Positions 47,004 to 56,771 of a stretch of 64,000 bases of DNA are shown here, piece after piece (the stretch's first letter is position 1; the number at the start of each line of letters is the position of its first letter). Source of the stretch: Flavobacterium aquicola. GTDB taxonomy: Bacteria; Bacteroidota; Bacteroidia; Flavobacteriales; Flavobacteriaceae. A model generated the notes under the pieces. That model worked only from the letters and a program-made list of their open reading frames with translations. It made no database searches and was not told the DNA's origin. The position numbers and the translations under genes were made by a program. The stretch is taken from the NCBI RefSeq assembly GCF_003385115.1, contig NZ_QUNI01000005.1, positions 128,446 through 192,445 of the forward strand. The letters are read 5' to 3'.

Positions 47004-47861
47004 ATGAAACTTTATCCAATAGAAACAGGTAATTTTAAACTAGATGGCGGCGCAATGTTTGGCGTGGTACCAAAAACCATTTGGAACAAAACCAATCCCG
47101 CCGATGAAAATAATCTCATTGATATTGCCGCACGCTGTCTGCTGATTGAAGATGGTAATAGATTGATTTTGATTGACACCGGAATGGGGAATAAACAGTC
47201 AGAGAAATTTTTTGGATACTATTCGCTTTGGGGAATGCATTCTATGGATAAATCTTTGGCGCAGTACGGTTTTCACCGAGACGATATTACCGATGTTTTT
47301 ATGACGCATCTGCATTTTGACCATTGTGGCGGAAGTGTGCAGTGGAACAAAGATAAAACGGGTTATGAACCTGCTTTTAAAAACGCTAAATTCTGGACCA
47401 ATGAAAACCATTGGGAATGGGCGACAAAACCAAATGCACGAGAAAAAGCATCTTTTTTATCCGAAAATATTCTGCCGATGCAGGAAAGCGGACAGCTTCA
47501 TTTTATTTCAAAACCAGAAAGTGATTTTGAGATTTCTAAAGAGCTGGGATTTGGAATTTTTTATGTTGATGGTCATACCGAAAAAATGATGATTCCGCAT
47601 ATTCAGTATCAGGACAAAACCATTGTTTTTTGTGCCGATTTATTGCCTACAGCCGGACACCTGCCCTTGCCGTACGTCATGGGATATGACACGAGGCCTC
47701 TGCTGACAATGCCTGAAAAATCAAAATTTCTGAACACCGCCGCCGATAATAATTACTATTTGTTTTTGGAACACGATGCGCATAATGAAATTATAACTGT
47801 TGAGCATACCGAGAAAGGGGTGCGATTGAAAGAGCGGTTTAGCTCTTCGGATATTTTCTAA
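47004..47861 (+). CDS. MBL-fold metallohydrolase
   Basis: The 285-residue enzyme has the metallo-beta-lactamase zinc motif THLHFDHCGG (near residues 100-109) and later His/Asp ligands in VDGHTEKM and FCADLLPTAGH. The layout fits lactonase-like or general MBL hydrolases. TACATTTG at 46973-46980 is a -7-like box. A 3'-terminal fragment of a related gene is found again at 50599-50676. Substrate unknown. Confidence 0.88.
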   Translation: MKLYPIETGNFKLDGGAMFGVVPKTIWNKTNPADENNLIDIAARCLLIEDGNRLILIDTGMGNKQSEKFFGYYSLWGMHSMDKSLAQYGFHRDDITDVFMTHLHFDHCGGSVQWNKDKTGYEPAFKNAKFWTNENHWEWATKPNAREKASFLSENILPMQESGQLHFISKPESDFEISKELGFGIFYVDGHTEKMMIPHIQYQDKTIVFCADLLPTAGHLPLPYVMGYDTRPLLTMPEKSKFLNTAADNNYYLFLEHDAHNEIITVEHTEKGVRLKERFSSSDIF

Positions 47862-47866
47862 GACAT

Positions 47867-47908
47867 AAAAAAACCACATTTTCATTAGTTAGAAAATGTG
47901 GTTTTTTT
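47867..47908. terminator. Bidirectional terminator, copy 1 of a repeated type
   Basis: AAAAAAACCACATTTTC (47867-47883) pairs with its complement at 47892-47908. The same hairpin recurs at 49313-49353 and, altered, at 50675-50725, each time next to an LRR gene's 3' end. Confidence 0.85.
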
Positions 47909-47924
47909 GTTTAACAAAATAGAA

Positions 47925-49175
47925 TTACTCTACTATAACTTTTTTGACAGAAGCTGCGTCCTGATTAATTAGGTACACGAAGTAAACTCCTTTTGGAAGC
48001 CCTGATAAATTAATTGTATTATTTGTATTGGCAGAATCTAAGGTAAATGTTCTTACTAATTGTCCTGATACATTATAAACTGTTGCTTTTTCAAGGATAA
48101 TATTATCAATGTACAATTCTTCTTTGGTAGGATTTGGATAAACCGCTATTTTGTCAAAAATGGCTTCAGAAATTCCTAGCCATGAACAACTTGTACTATA
48201 AGTAGCATAGAAATTTTTTTTGTTTGGCCAGTTTAAATTCGAATAGTCAACATCATCTACTTGAATGCAGATTAAATTTAGATTTTCTGTAAAATCAATG
48301 TGAGTATCACCAAAATTAACATTCTTTCCGTTCTTCAAATTTAGGTTTGCTAATCGATTTGAATTACAAATTAAGTAATTTAGATTAGTATTCATAGAAA
48401 TATCTAAACTCGTTAATTGATTATAACTACAATTTAATAAATCTAAAAGAGTATTCTTAGAAACATTTAAATTAGTTAATTGATTAGCTATGCAAAATAA
48501 ATCTTTTAAAGTGGTATTCTTAGAAACATCTAAATTTGTTAATTGATTATAATCACAAGATAGACTCCGTAACGCTATATTTTTACTAACATCTAATGCT
48601 GTTAATTGATTAGAATTACAATTTAAGACACTTAAATCAGCATTCTTTGAAATATCTAAATTCGTTAATTGATTAAAATCGCAAAATAAGCTCTGTAAAG
48701 CCACATTCTTTGAAAAATCTAAATTCGTTAATTGATTATAACGGCAAAATAAGTTCTCTAAAGCAACATTTTTGGAAACATCTAAATTCTTTAATTGATT
48801 ATTGTCAAAAAGTAAGTCCTTTAAAACAGGATTATTGGAAAGATTTAAATTCGTTAATTGATTAGAATTGCAACTTAAACTTGCTAAAGCAACATTTTTA
48901 GAAACATCAAGAGTAGTTAATTGGTTTTCCTCGCAAAATAAATGTATCAAACTCACAAAATTCTGAATTCCAGTTAAATCTGTAATATTGCTACTTGAAA
49001 CATTCAAATAAGTTAATGAATTGATACTAGAAGTCAATACTTTCCCATCTGCCACACCAGAGTCGATCCTAAGTGCAATTAATTTGTTTTCGAAATTCAC
49101 ATCTGGAATAAGTGTGTATTGTGCAAACGAAGGTAATGATACTAAAAATAGCAAAAAAAGTAATTTTATTTTCAT
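47925..49175 (-). CDS. Secreted leucine-rich-repeat protein with T9SS sorting domain (copy 1)
   Basis: This 416-residue protein has a signal peptide (about 1-19, ending SFAQ), an N-terminal cap (IPDVNFENKLIALRIDSG), about ten 21-residue leucine-rich repeats of the pattern NQLTNLDVSKNxALxxLxCx (about 70-290) and a type A C-terminal sorting domain (about 345-416: YPNPTKEELYID ... GVYFVYL). It should be secreted and attached by the T9SS, of which SprE here is a part. It is the most 3' of three paralogs on this strand. Confidence 0.9.
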   Translation of the reverse strand: MKIKLLFLLFLVSLPSFAQYTLIPDVNFENKLIALRIDSGVADGKVLTSSINSLTYLNVSSSNITDLTGIQNFVSLIHLFCEENQLTTLDVSKNVALASLSCNSNQLTNLNLSNNPVLKDLLFDNNQLKNLDVSKNVALENLFCRYNQLTNLDFSKNVALQSLFCDFNQLTNLDISKNADLSVLNCNSNQLTALDVSKNIALRSLSCDYNQLTNLDVSKNTTLKDLFCIANQLTNLNVSKNTLLDLLNCSYNQLTSLDISMNTNLNYLICNSNRLANLNLKNGKNVNFGDTHIDFTENLNLICIQVDDVDYSNLNWPNKKNFYATYSTSCSWLGISEAIFDKIAVYPNPTKEELYIDNIILEKATVYNVSGQLVRTFTLDSANTNNTINLSGLPKGVYFVYLINQDAASVKKVIVE

Positions 49176-49312
49176 AGATAAAGGTTTTGGATAAATTTTA
49201 ACAAGAATACGGAATATTTTTTTCTTACAAAATTCATTTATATTGATTATAATTTCATGAATTTTATTTTACAATAAAAAAACGCAGGAGTTGGCGGCTA
49301 CTTTAAGTATAT

Positions 49313-49353
49313 AAAAAACCACATTTTCATTAGTTAGAAAATGTGGTTTTTTT
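49313..49353. terminator. Terminator, copy 2 of the repeated type
   Basis: AAAAAACCACATTTTC and its complement repeat the hairpin at 47867-47908, including the loop ATTAGTTA, just downstream of the second LRR gene. Confidence 0.8.
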
Positions 49354-49369
49354 GTTTAACAAAATAGAA

Positions 49370-50428
49370 TTATTCTACTATAACTTTTTTGACAGAAGCA
49401 GCATCCTGATTAATTAGGTACACGAAGTAAATTCCTTTTGGAAGATCTGATAAATTAATAGTATGGTTTGTATTGGCAGAATCTAAAGTAAATGTTTTTA
49501 CTAATTGTCCAGACACATTATAAACTGTCGCTTTTTCTACAGCAATGTTTAGAATATTAACTTCTCCTTTTGTTGGGTTTGGATAGACAGCCGCTTTATT
49601 AAATTGAGAATCTTCAATACCCAAAGTACAAGTTTCAGAATAACTGGCGATAGCGTCTTTTGCTCCTGCCCAATTGTTGTTTGAATATGTTACATCATCA
49701 ACTTGTATGCAAGTTAAGTTTGGATTCCCTGACAATCTTATATTAGGATTTGTTAATAAAGTGTTTTTTGAATTTTTTAGGTTCAGATTCGAAAGGTTGT
49801 TTGAAGAACAATCTAAATTAATTAGAGTTACATTTTTTGAAACATCTAAAGTAGTTAATTGATTTTCTTGACAACTAAAAGTATACAGAACTAAGATTTT
49901 AGAAACATCCAGAGTGGTTAATTGATTTTGATAACAAGTAAAAGTATACAAAGTTAAGTTTTTAGAAACATCAAGTGTTGTCAATTGATTGGAGTAACAG
50001 TGTAAGTCTTGCAATTTTACATTATTAGAAACATCTAGAAATGTTAATTTATTGATAGAGCAATCTAAATAGCCTAAATTCAAATTGTTAGAAACATCTA
50101 GAGAAGTTAATTGATTGTGGGAACAAGATAACCAATTCAAAAGTACATTTTTAGAAATGTCTAGAGTAGTTAATTGATTGAAATCACAGTTTAACTCTGT
50201 CAGAGCTACAAAATCCTGTATTCCAGTTAAATCTGTAATATTGCTACTAGAAACATCCAAATAAGTTAATGAATTGATACTAGAAGTCAATACTTCCCCA
50301 TCTGCCACACCGGAGTCAATCCCTAATGTAATTAATTTATTTTCAAAATTCACATCTGGTATTGCGGTGTATTGAGCATAAGTTGATAATGATACTAAAA
50401 ACAGTAAAAGAAGTAATTTTGTTTTCAT
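49370..50428 (-). CDS. Secreted leucine-rich-repeat protein with T9SS sorting domain (copy 2)
   Basis: The 352-residue paralog has the same cap and sorting domain as copy 1 but about seven 21-residue repeats (NQLTTLDVSKN type). I prefer the ATG at 50428, directly before KTKLLLLLFLVSLSTYAQ; an in-frame codon at 50452 would only add eight residues. The last 70 residues are almost identical to those of the other two copies, showing recent duplication or gene conversion. Ligand unknown. Confidence 0.9.
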   Translation of the reverse strand: MKTKLLLLLFLVSLSTYAQYTAIPDVNFENKLITLGIDSGVADGEVLTSSINSLTYLDVSSSNITDLTGIQDFVALTELNCDFNQLTTLDISKNVLLNWLSCSHNQLTSLDVSNNLNLGYLDCSINKLTFLDVSNNVKLQDLHCYSNQLTTLDVSKNLTLYTFTCYQNQLTTLDVSKILVLYTFSCQENQLTTLDVSKNVTLINLDCSSNNLSNLNLKNSKNTLLTNPNIRLSGNPNLTCIQVDDVTYSNNNWAGAKDAIASYSETCTLGIEDSQFNKAAVYPNPTKGEVNILNIAVEKATVYNVSGQLVKTFTLDSANTNHTINLSDLPKGIYFVYLINQDAASVKKVIVE

Positions 50429-50598
50429 AAATATTTTGGATTTTTTTTGCATTTAAACAATTTTGCAATAGTATTATTTTTCAGCAATATATTGTTAAAA
50501 GAACTCAATCTATTTAAAGTTTAAAATGTATTATTTGAAGTTTGTAGAACAGAGAATTATAATATTAGTATTATTATTTTAATAAGATATTGATGAAA

Positions 50599-50676
50599 GT
50601 AAAATTCATAAGCATTGAGCATAAAGAGAATGGCTTGTGATTAAAAGAGCGATTCAGTTGCATGGATATTTTATAA
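50599..50676 (+). pseudogene. Fossil 3' end of an MBL-fold hydrolase gene
   Basis: The plus-strand frame reads IEHKENGL-stop-LKERFSCMDIL-stop, which lines up with the last residues of the MBL gene at 47004-47861 (VEHTEKGVRLKERFSSSDIF-stop). An in-frame TGA (50638-50640) replaces an arginine codon, and nothing upstream is recognisable. It is followed by a copy of the same terminator hairpin, so the convergent MBL/LRR junction was duplicated as a block. Confidence 0.75.
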
Positions 50677-50725
50677 AACTAAAAACAACATTTTCATTAG
50701 TTTGAAAATGTTGTTTTTTAGTTTT
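50675..50725. terminator. Terminator, diverged copy 3 of the repeated type
   Basis: AAAACTAAAAACAACATTTTC (50675-50695) pairs with a complement at 50704-50725 with one extra T. The loop ATTAGTTT is close to that of copies 1 and 2, and the changed pairs are compensated in both arms. Confidence 0.75.
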
Positions 50726-50735
50726 ACTAATTTCA

Positions 50736-53700
50736 TTACTCTACTATAACTTTTTTAACAGAAGCAACATCCTGATTAATTAGATACACGAAGTAAACTC
50801 CTTTTGGAAGCCCTGATAAATTAATAGTATTATTTGTATTGGCAGAATCTAAAGTAAATGTTTTTACTAATTGTCCAGATACATTATAAACTGTCGCTTT
50901 TTCTACAGCAATGTTTAGAATATTAACCTCTCCTTTTGTTGGGTTTGGATAGACAGCCGCTTTACTAAATTGAGAATCTTCGAGACCCAAAGTGCAAGTT
51001 TCAGAATACATAGTTGTTGTTTCTTTAATCTTGGACCAATTTGCGTTTGAATAATCAGCGTTATCCACTTTTATACAGCCTAAAGTAGTAATTCCCAAAA
51101 AGGTTGTTCCTCCGGTGCTGGACAATTTTTTGTCTGTTATCGATTTCACGATAAAATTATGGTTGTTTCCATTTTGCAGATTTATGTATACAAGCGGGTT
51201 ACCAGTGACATATAGAATTTGAAGTTTAGTGTTTTTAGAAAGATCTAAAATAACCAGCTGATTATTACTGCAGTCTAAAATGTTTAGTGCTGTAAAACTT
51301 TCAATTCCGGTTAAATCTTTGATATTACTATTTGAGAGGTCTAAAGTGGTAACTGCGCTTATGTCTGCTATAGTAATTTTTCCGTTTAAGCCATCAGTGT
51401 CAATTCCTAAATCAATTAGCTTTTGTTCAAAATTTGAATCGGGAATATAAGTAAATTGATTTGAATTTTGGCAGTCTGTATTAAAATTAGCCGTAGCATC
51501 TTTTTTAGTAGACCAATTTTCATTAGAATAATTAATATCGTCAACTTGAATACAGCTTAAATTCGGATTTATTTTAAAATTTAGATAGGCAAGGTTGGTA
51601 TTGTTCCCATTTTTCAAATTCAAATTCGTTAATTGATTAGAATTAGAATATAAACCGACTAAGGCTGTATTGACGCTTACATTTAAAGTGGTTAACAGAT
51701 TTTTTGAACAATTTAAAAATTCCAAAGCTTTATTTTTGCTTATATCCAAATTTGTTAATTGATTAGACTGACAATACAGCTCTGTAAGAGTACCGATAGT
51801 CGAAACATCCAAGTTGGTTAATTTATTTTCGCGGCAATCAAGAAGTTTCAATGCAGTATTTTTACTTACATCCAAAGTGGTTAGCAGGCTGGTATTGCAT
51901 CCCAAAAATATTAAATCAGTATTTGCACTTACATCCAAAGTACTGATTTGGTTTGAACCGCAATCTAATTTTTTTAAAGCCTTATTTATTTTTACATCCA
52001 AAGCCGTTAATCGATTTGAATAACTGCTTAAAGTATCCAAAGCAATATTTTTACTTACATCTAAAGTCTCTATTTTGTTGTTGTTACAATCTAAAGTTTT
52101 CAAAAATGTATTTTTGCTTACATTCAATGCTGTTAATTGATTTTGATTACAGTACAGATCCGTTAATTGTGCAAAGTCTTGTATTCCTGTTAGATCTGAA
52201 ATGGAACTATTGCTAACGTTTAAATGTGTTAAGGTACTAATTTTGGATGTTAGGACTTTCCCATCGGTACTGCCGCTGTCGATTTCCAAATCAATTAATT
52301 TTTGTTCAAAGTTTGAATCAGGAATTAAAGTAAAAAGATCATTATTTACAGGTGCAGGTGTATATAAACCTGTTATTTCTTCCTGTGTAAGCACGCGATT
52401 CCAAATACCGATATCATCAATAGCACCTTCAAAATAGTTGTCTAATTTATTTCGTCCTATTCTAAAAAAAGTATTAAAACCGTTTGTATATAAACTGGCT
52501 GTTCCGCCCATTTTATATACTCCGTTTATATATAAGGAGTAATTGTTATTTGTTTCATCAAAAGTCATTGCAAAAAATGTCCATTCATCGTTAAAATAAT
52601 TTTCCTGAGATGAAAAAGTTTTAGAATCAAATTGCATATCTAAATAGCCTTTTCTATAAAAACTGATTTTAAACCAATAATTAGGGTCATTTATATTTCC
52701 ATAATTTAAAAGACAAAAATCTGATTCTGCAGAATTAATTGGATCAGCCATTTTAAACCAGCCTGTAATTGTCCGCGATCCTCCTTTAAGAGGATAATTA
52801 GCAATATCGGATTCAATGTTGCTGCTTGTACCATTAAAAAAGTAAGCACTATTGCTTTTACCGAATCTATCTTCTGTTAGAGTAACATCGGTGGCAATTC
52901 CATTATTTCCTTTTCCGCTTGTATCATTAGCATTTCCGGTAAAAGGATAATAAGCAAGCAAGCCATTTGTTGGAATTGGTTCATTTGCTGACACGGTTGT
53001 TATTATTACATCGACAGCTGTTCTTGAACTTTCGCAGCCGTTGATTGTTTGCGAAACATAATATTTACCTGTCTTCAGTGCAGCCGATAAATCTAAAGCT
53101 GTCCCATCTGTAATGTCATTATACCATTGAATATTAGCTCCGACAGCCTGTAAATTGGTAACTGTGGCGCCAGTATTGAATGTCTGTGCAGCTGCGGTAG
53201 GAGGAGGTGTATAATTTACCGTAATAATAATAGTATTTGAAACTGTACAGCCATTGAAGTCTTTTACGTATAGTTCATAAGTTCCTGGCGATAAGTTAGT
53301 GAATACATTCGAAGGTTGAAAAACCATATTCGAAATTCCATATTGATAGGGTGCCGTTCCTCCATTCGCAATAATGGTTATAATTCCGTTATTGTTCCCA
53401 TTACAGTCTGTATTTGTACTTGTTGTTGTAGCAAAAAGAGGACTTGGCTCTATAATGACAAAACTCTTAGTGATTGATAACATATTAGCATCTGTAATCG
53501 TACAAGAATAATCACCAGCTTTCAATCCAGTAATTGAGGCTGTTGTATCTCCATTTGACCAAAGGTAGGAATAAGGTGCTGTACCGCCCGAAATGGACGC
53601 TATATATGCCGAACCTCCGTCATAATTTATACAGCTTATGTTAATTTGCTTTGTCGTTACTATTAATGAACCTATACAATTTAATACTGTCGGTACATTT

Positions 53701-54782
53701 TTATCAATAGACGTTTCGTCACCCAATTGTCCTAAGGAATTGCTTCCCCAGGTCCACAAACTTTCGTCTGTTTTTATAGCCACTGTGTGGACAGAGCCTC
53801 CATCAATCATTTGCCAGTTATTTTCTGTTCCTATTTGTAACGGAACAAGACTATTGATCTTTGTGCCATTCCCAAGTTCTCCATCAGAGTTAAAACCCCA
53901 AGCCCATAAAGTACCGTCTGTTTTTACAGCAATCGTATAGTTAACTCCTCCGTCGATAGTTTTCCAATCGGCAGATGATCCTATTTGTGTTGGCACAAGT
54001 TTATTCGTTGTAGTACCATCTCCTAATGCCCCGTAAGTATTATCTCCCCAGGCCCATAAGGTTCCATCTTTTTTTATAGCAATTGTATGATCACTTCCTG
54101 CACTTATTGTTTTCCAATTGTTTTCTGTTCCTATCTGTACTGGAGAAGTTTTTTTTGTTGTAGTGCCATCTCCTAATGTTCCGTATGTATTATTTCCCCA
54201 AGTCCATAATGTTCCGTCTTTTTTTAAGGCAACCGTGTGAAGTTTGCCAGCTGCTACTAACTGCCAATCATTAGCTGTCCCTACTCGTGTTGGAGTATTT
54301 CTGTCTAAGCTGTTACCAATTCCTAATTGACCAGAAAAATTATTTCCCCAAGCCCATAAGGAGCCATCTGTCTTTAGTGCGGCTGTGTGACCATGCCCAG
54401 TCACTATTGTTTGCCAATTCTTTGCTATTCCTATTTGCTGGGGAGCATTAAAATTGGTAGTAAACGAACCATTACCAATTTGCCCTAGTCCGCCATATCC
54501 CCATGCCCATAATGAACCATCTGTCTTTAGTGCAACTGTATGACCCCATCCTGCAGCGACTGTTTCCCAATCGTTATCTGTTCCCATTTTTGCGGGGGCA
54601 TTTTTACTTGTTGGTGAACTATTTCCTAATTGTCCTTGGTCATTACTTCCCCATGTCCATAAGGTGCCGTCTGTTCTTACCGCAGCTGTATGACTGTAAC
54701 CGGCAGCCATTGTTTTCCAGCATTGCGCTTTTGTATGAAAGTATGAAAGCAGGATAAGAATGAATAGTAAAGTTTTTTTCAT
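50736..54782 (-). CDS. Large multidomain T9SS cargo: RCC1 propeller, SprB repeats, LamG, LRR, sorting domain
   Basis: This 1348-residue secreted protein has a signal peptide (1-19), seven RCC1-type repeats (about 25-370, WTWGSNDQGQLGN type, enough for one seven-bladed propeller), two SprB-like repeat units (about 375-530), an Ig/PKD-like linker, a LamG/concanavalin-like domain (about 605-810), leucine-rich repeats of the same type as its neighbours (about 815-1250) and a type A sorting domain (about 1277-1348). The LRR part has a second cap near 1130, so it may itself be two fused units. It is probably a surface adhesin. Confidence 0.9.
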   Translation of the reverse strand: MKKTLLFILILLSYFHTKAQCWKTMAAGYSHTAAVRTDGTLWTWGSNDQGQLGNSSPTSKNAPAKMGTDNDWETVAAGWGHTVALKTDGSLWAWGYGGLGQIGNGSFTTNFNAPQQIGIAKNWQTIVTGHGHTAALKTDGSLWAWGNNFSGQLGIGNSLDRNTPTRVGTANDWQLVAAGKLHTVALKKDGTLWTWGNNTYGTLGDGTTTKKTSPVQIGTENNWKTISAGSDHTIAIKKDGTLWAWGDNTYGALGDGTTTNKLVPTQIGSSADWKTIDGGVNYTIAVKTDGTLWAWGFNSDGELGNGTKINSLVPLQIGTENNWQMIDGGSVHTVAIKTDESLWTWGSNSLGQLGDETSIDKNVPTVLNCIGSLIVTTKQINISCINYDGGSAYIASISGGTAPYSYLWSNGDTTASITGLKAGDYSCTITDANMLSITKSFVIIEPSPLFATTTSTNTDCNGNNNGIITIIANGGTAPYQYGISNMVFQPSNVFTNLSPGTYELYVKDFNGCTVSNTIIITVNYTPPPTAAAQTFNTGATVTNLQAVGANIQWYNDITDGTALDLSAALKTGKYYVSQTINGCESSRTAVDVIITTVSANEPIPTNGLLAYYPFTGNANDTSGKGNNGIATDVTLTEDRFGKSNSAYFFNGTSSNIESDIANYPLKGGSRTITGWFKMADPINSAESDFCLLNYGNINDPNYWFKISFYRKGYLDMQFDSKTFSSQENYFNDEWTFFAMTFDETNNNYSLYINGVYKMGGTASLYTNGFNTFFRIGRNKLDNYFEGAIDDIGIWNRVLTQEEITGLYTPAPVNNDLFTLIPDSNFEQKLIDLEIDSGSTDGKVLTSKISTLTHLNVSNSSISDLTGIQDFAQLTDLYCNQNQLTALNVSKNTFLKTLDCNNNKIETLDVSKNIALDTLSSYSNRLTALDVKINKALKKLDCGSNQISTLDVSANTDLIFLGCNTSLLTTLDVSKNTALKLLDCRENKLTNLDVSTIGTLTELYCQSNQLTNLDISKNKALEFLNCSKNLLTTLNVSVNTALVGLYSNSNQLTNLNLKNGNNTNLAYLNFKINPNLSCIQVDDINYSNENWSTKKDATANFNTDCQNSNQFTYIPDSNFEQKLIDLGIDTDGLNGKITIADISAVTTLDLSNSNIKDLTGIESFTALNILDCSNNQLVILDLSKNTKLQILYVTGNPLVYINLQNGNNHNFIVKSITDKKLSSTGGTTFLGITTLGCIKVDNADYSNANWSKIKETTTMYSETCTLGLEDSQFSKAAVYPNPTKGEVNILNIAVEKATVYNVSGQLVKTFTLDSANTNNTINLSGLPKGVYFVYLINQDVASVKKVIVE

Positions 54783-55127
54783 AGAATAAAGATTTGGGTT
54801 GTTTAATAGTATTTTTAATATTTGGAGTTTGTATTTAAAAAGTAAATCTATTGTTTGGAACTAAGTTGATTAGAGAGAATAAATCGATAGTAAATAATGT
54901 AAATATAATGAGTAATTTTGTTTTCATATATACAGTTTTTTTGCATAGCAATAATAAGAAATATATTTTGTTTTCCTACAAAATACCTTAGGAATAATTC
55001 ATATGTTTTACTTTAAAAAGCGATTTTTAAAAGTATTTTATCATAAAATACCGTTAATGACTGCATAATTATTAATTTACTCCATTATTTTTGGACTTTA
55101 TTATTAAAACCGAAATCTATTTACTCA
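54783..55127. other. 345-bp gap between divergent T9SS cargo and subtilase genes
   Basis: The gap holds the fossil signal-peptide frame listed separately and a -7-like TATTTTTG (55086-55093) ahead of the subtilase gene. I see no other gene or repeat. Confidence 0.5.
54835..54927 (-). pseudogene. Fossil 5' end of another LRR/T9SS gene
   Basis: A minus-strand 30-codon frame begins MKTKLLIIFTLFTIDLFS, close to the signal peptide MKTKLLLLLFLVSLS of LRR copy 2, then runs into a stop. Upstream sequence also resembles that before the LRR genes. It may be the remnant of a deleted paralog; the match is short. Confidence 0.35.
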
Positions 55128-56708
55128 ATGAAAAATATATATGTAGGATCATTAGCATTATTTACTGCTTTGTCTGTATGCTTTTCAGCTAATGCGCAGA
55201 CATCAGTACCTTATACTGCCAAAAAAGGAAAACTCAGCACACCCGAACTGCAAAGATGGTCGCATCTGGATTTGGCCAAAGACAGTGTTCCAGGAATGAG
55301 TGTAGACAAAGCTTATGCAGAATTATTAAAAGACAAAAAAGGAGTAAAGGTAATTGTGGGAATTGTAGATTCTGGTGTCGACATTGACCATGAAGATCTA
55401 AAATCAGTTGTTTGGACCAATAAAAAGGAGATTCCTGGAAATGGAATCGATGATGATAAAAACGGTTTTATCGATGATATTCACGGCTGGAACTTTCTGG
55501 GAGATGCAGTCCATGAAACACTCGAAATGACCCGAATTGTAAAAAAAGGCGATGACGGATCAGCAGTTTATAAAAGCGCTTTGGCCGCTTATAACGAAAG
55601 ATACAATAAAGCTGTCGAAGGCAAAGAGGTCGTTGATATGATTATAGCCAGTGACAAAGCAGTTCAGGCCCGCCTGAAAAAAGAAAATTACACGCTTGAA
55701 GAGGTAAAAGGCATCGCAACAATTGACCGCGAGCTGTACAGAAATAAGATGGTAATAGCCCGCGTTATGGAAGATTCAGGGCTGGATTTTAGAGCCAATA
55801 TCGAAGAGTACAGAAAAGACGTTTATGACCAGCTTAATTTTAATCTTAACAAAGATTTTGACGGCAGAAAAGCAGTTGGAGACAACCCGGACGACATTAA
55901 AAACACCAAATACGGAAACAATACCGTTTATGGCTCGGACAAAGAAGAAGCACTTCACGGAACCCACGTTGCTGGTATTATTGCACAGGTGAGAGGCAAC
56001 AATATTGGCGGAGACGGAATTGCTGATAACGTAGAAATCATGGCTGTGAGAGCAGTTCCAGACGGAGATGAGTATGACAAAGACATCGCATTAGCAATTC
56101 GTTATGCCGTAGACAATGGTGCCAAAGTCATCAACGGAAGTTTTGGAAAAAGTTATTCGCCACACAAGCAATGGGTTTATGATGCTATAAAATATGCCGA
56201 AAAGAAAGATGTATTATTTGTACATGCAGCCGGAAATGACGGAGATAATATTGATTTGCCGGAAAATGCAAATTATCCAAATGACTCTGATGACAATAAA
56301 AAAGAATTTGCTTCGAATGTATTGACTATTGGAGCTTTGAATAATAAATACGGAGAAAATGTAATTGCTCCATTTTCAAATTACGGCACTTTTAATGTAG
56401 ATGTTTTTGCGCCGGGTGACGAAATTTATGCAACCATTCCAAACAACAAATACAAATATCTGCAGGGAACATCAATGGCATCGCCAAATGCAGCCGGAGT
56501 TGCAGCTTTGATCCGTTCGTATTATCCAAAATTATCTGCCAGACAAGTGAAACAGATCTTGATGGATTCTGGGACACCGCTTCCGGATAATGTAGTTGTG
56601 GGCGAAGAAGAGCATATAAATGTAAAAGCTGACAAGTCATCAAAATCGGCCAAAATGGTAAACGCTTATAACGCACTTTTGATGGCTGAGAAAATGTCTA
56701 AAAAATAA
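55128..56708 (+). CDS. Subtilisin-like serine protease (S8)
   Basis: The 526-residue secreted protease has a signal peptide (1 to about 24, ANAQ) and the S8 triad: Asp in VDSGVDIDHED (near residue 80), His in HGTHVAGI (near 277) and Ser in GTSMASPNAAG (near 448). An unusually long insert of about 190 residues separates Asp from His. No T9SS sorting domain is present at the C terminus, so it is probably periplasmic or exported by another route. Confidence 0.93.
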   Translation: MKNIYVGSLALFTALSVCFSANAQTSVPYTAKKGKLSTPELQRWSHLDLAKDSVPGMSVDKAYAELLKDKKGVKVIVGIVDSGVDIDHEDLKSVVWTNKKEIPGNGIDDDKNGFIDDIHGWNFLGDAVHETLEMTRIVKKGDDGSAVYKSALAAYNERYNKAVEGKEVVDMIIASDKAVQARLKKENYTLEEVKGIATIDRELYRNKMVIARVMEDSGLDFRANIEEYRKDVYDQLNFNLNKDFDGRKAVGDNPDDIKNTKYGNNTVYGSDKEEALHGTHVAGIIAQVRGNNIGGDGIADNVEIMAVRAVPDGDEYDKDIALAIRYAVDNGAKVINGSFGKSYSPHKQWVYDAIKYAEKKDVLFVHAAGNDGDNIDLPENANYPNDSDDNKKEFASNVLTIGALNNKYGENVIAPFSNYGTFNVDVFAPGDEIYATIPNNKYKYLQGTSMASPNAAGVAALIRSYYPKLSARQVKQILMDSGTPLPDNVVVGEEEHINVKADKSSKSAKMVNAYNALLMAEKMSKK

Positions 56709-56728
56709 ATTTAATTTTTATTAATCCG

Positions 56729-56759
56729 ATGGAAGAGACTTTTGACTCTTCCATTTTTT
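56729..56759 (+). terminator. Terminator after the subtilase gene
   Basis: ATGGAAGAG (56729-56737) pairs with CTCTTCCAT (56746-56754), followed by a T-run. It lies just before the M1 gene start. Confidence 0.8.
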
Positions 56760-56771
56760 CATTTTAATACA

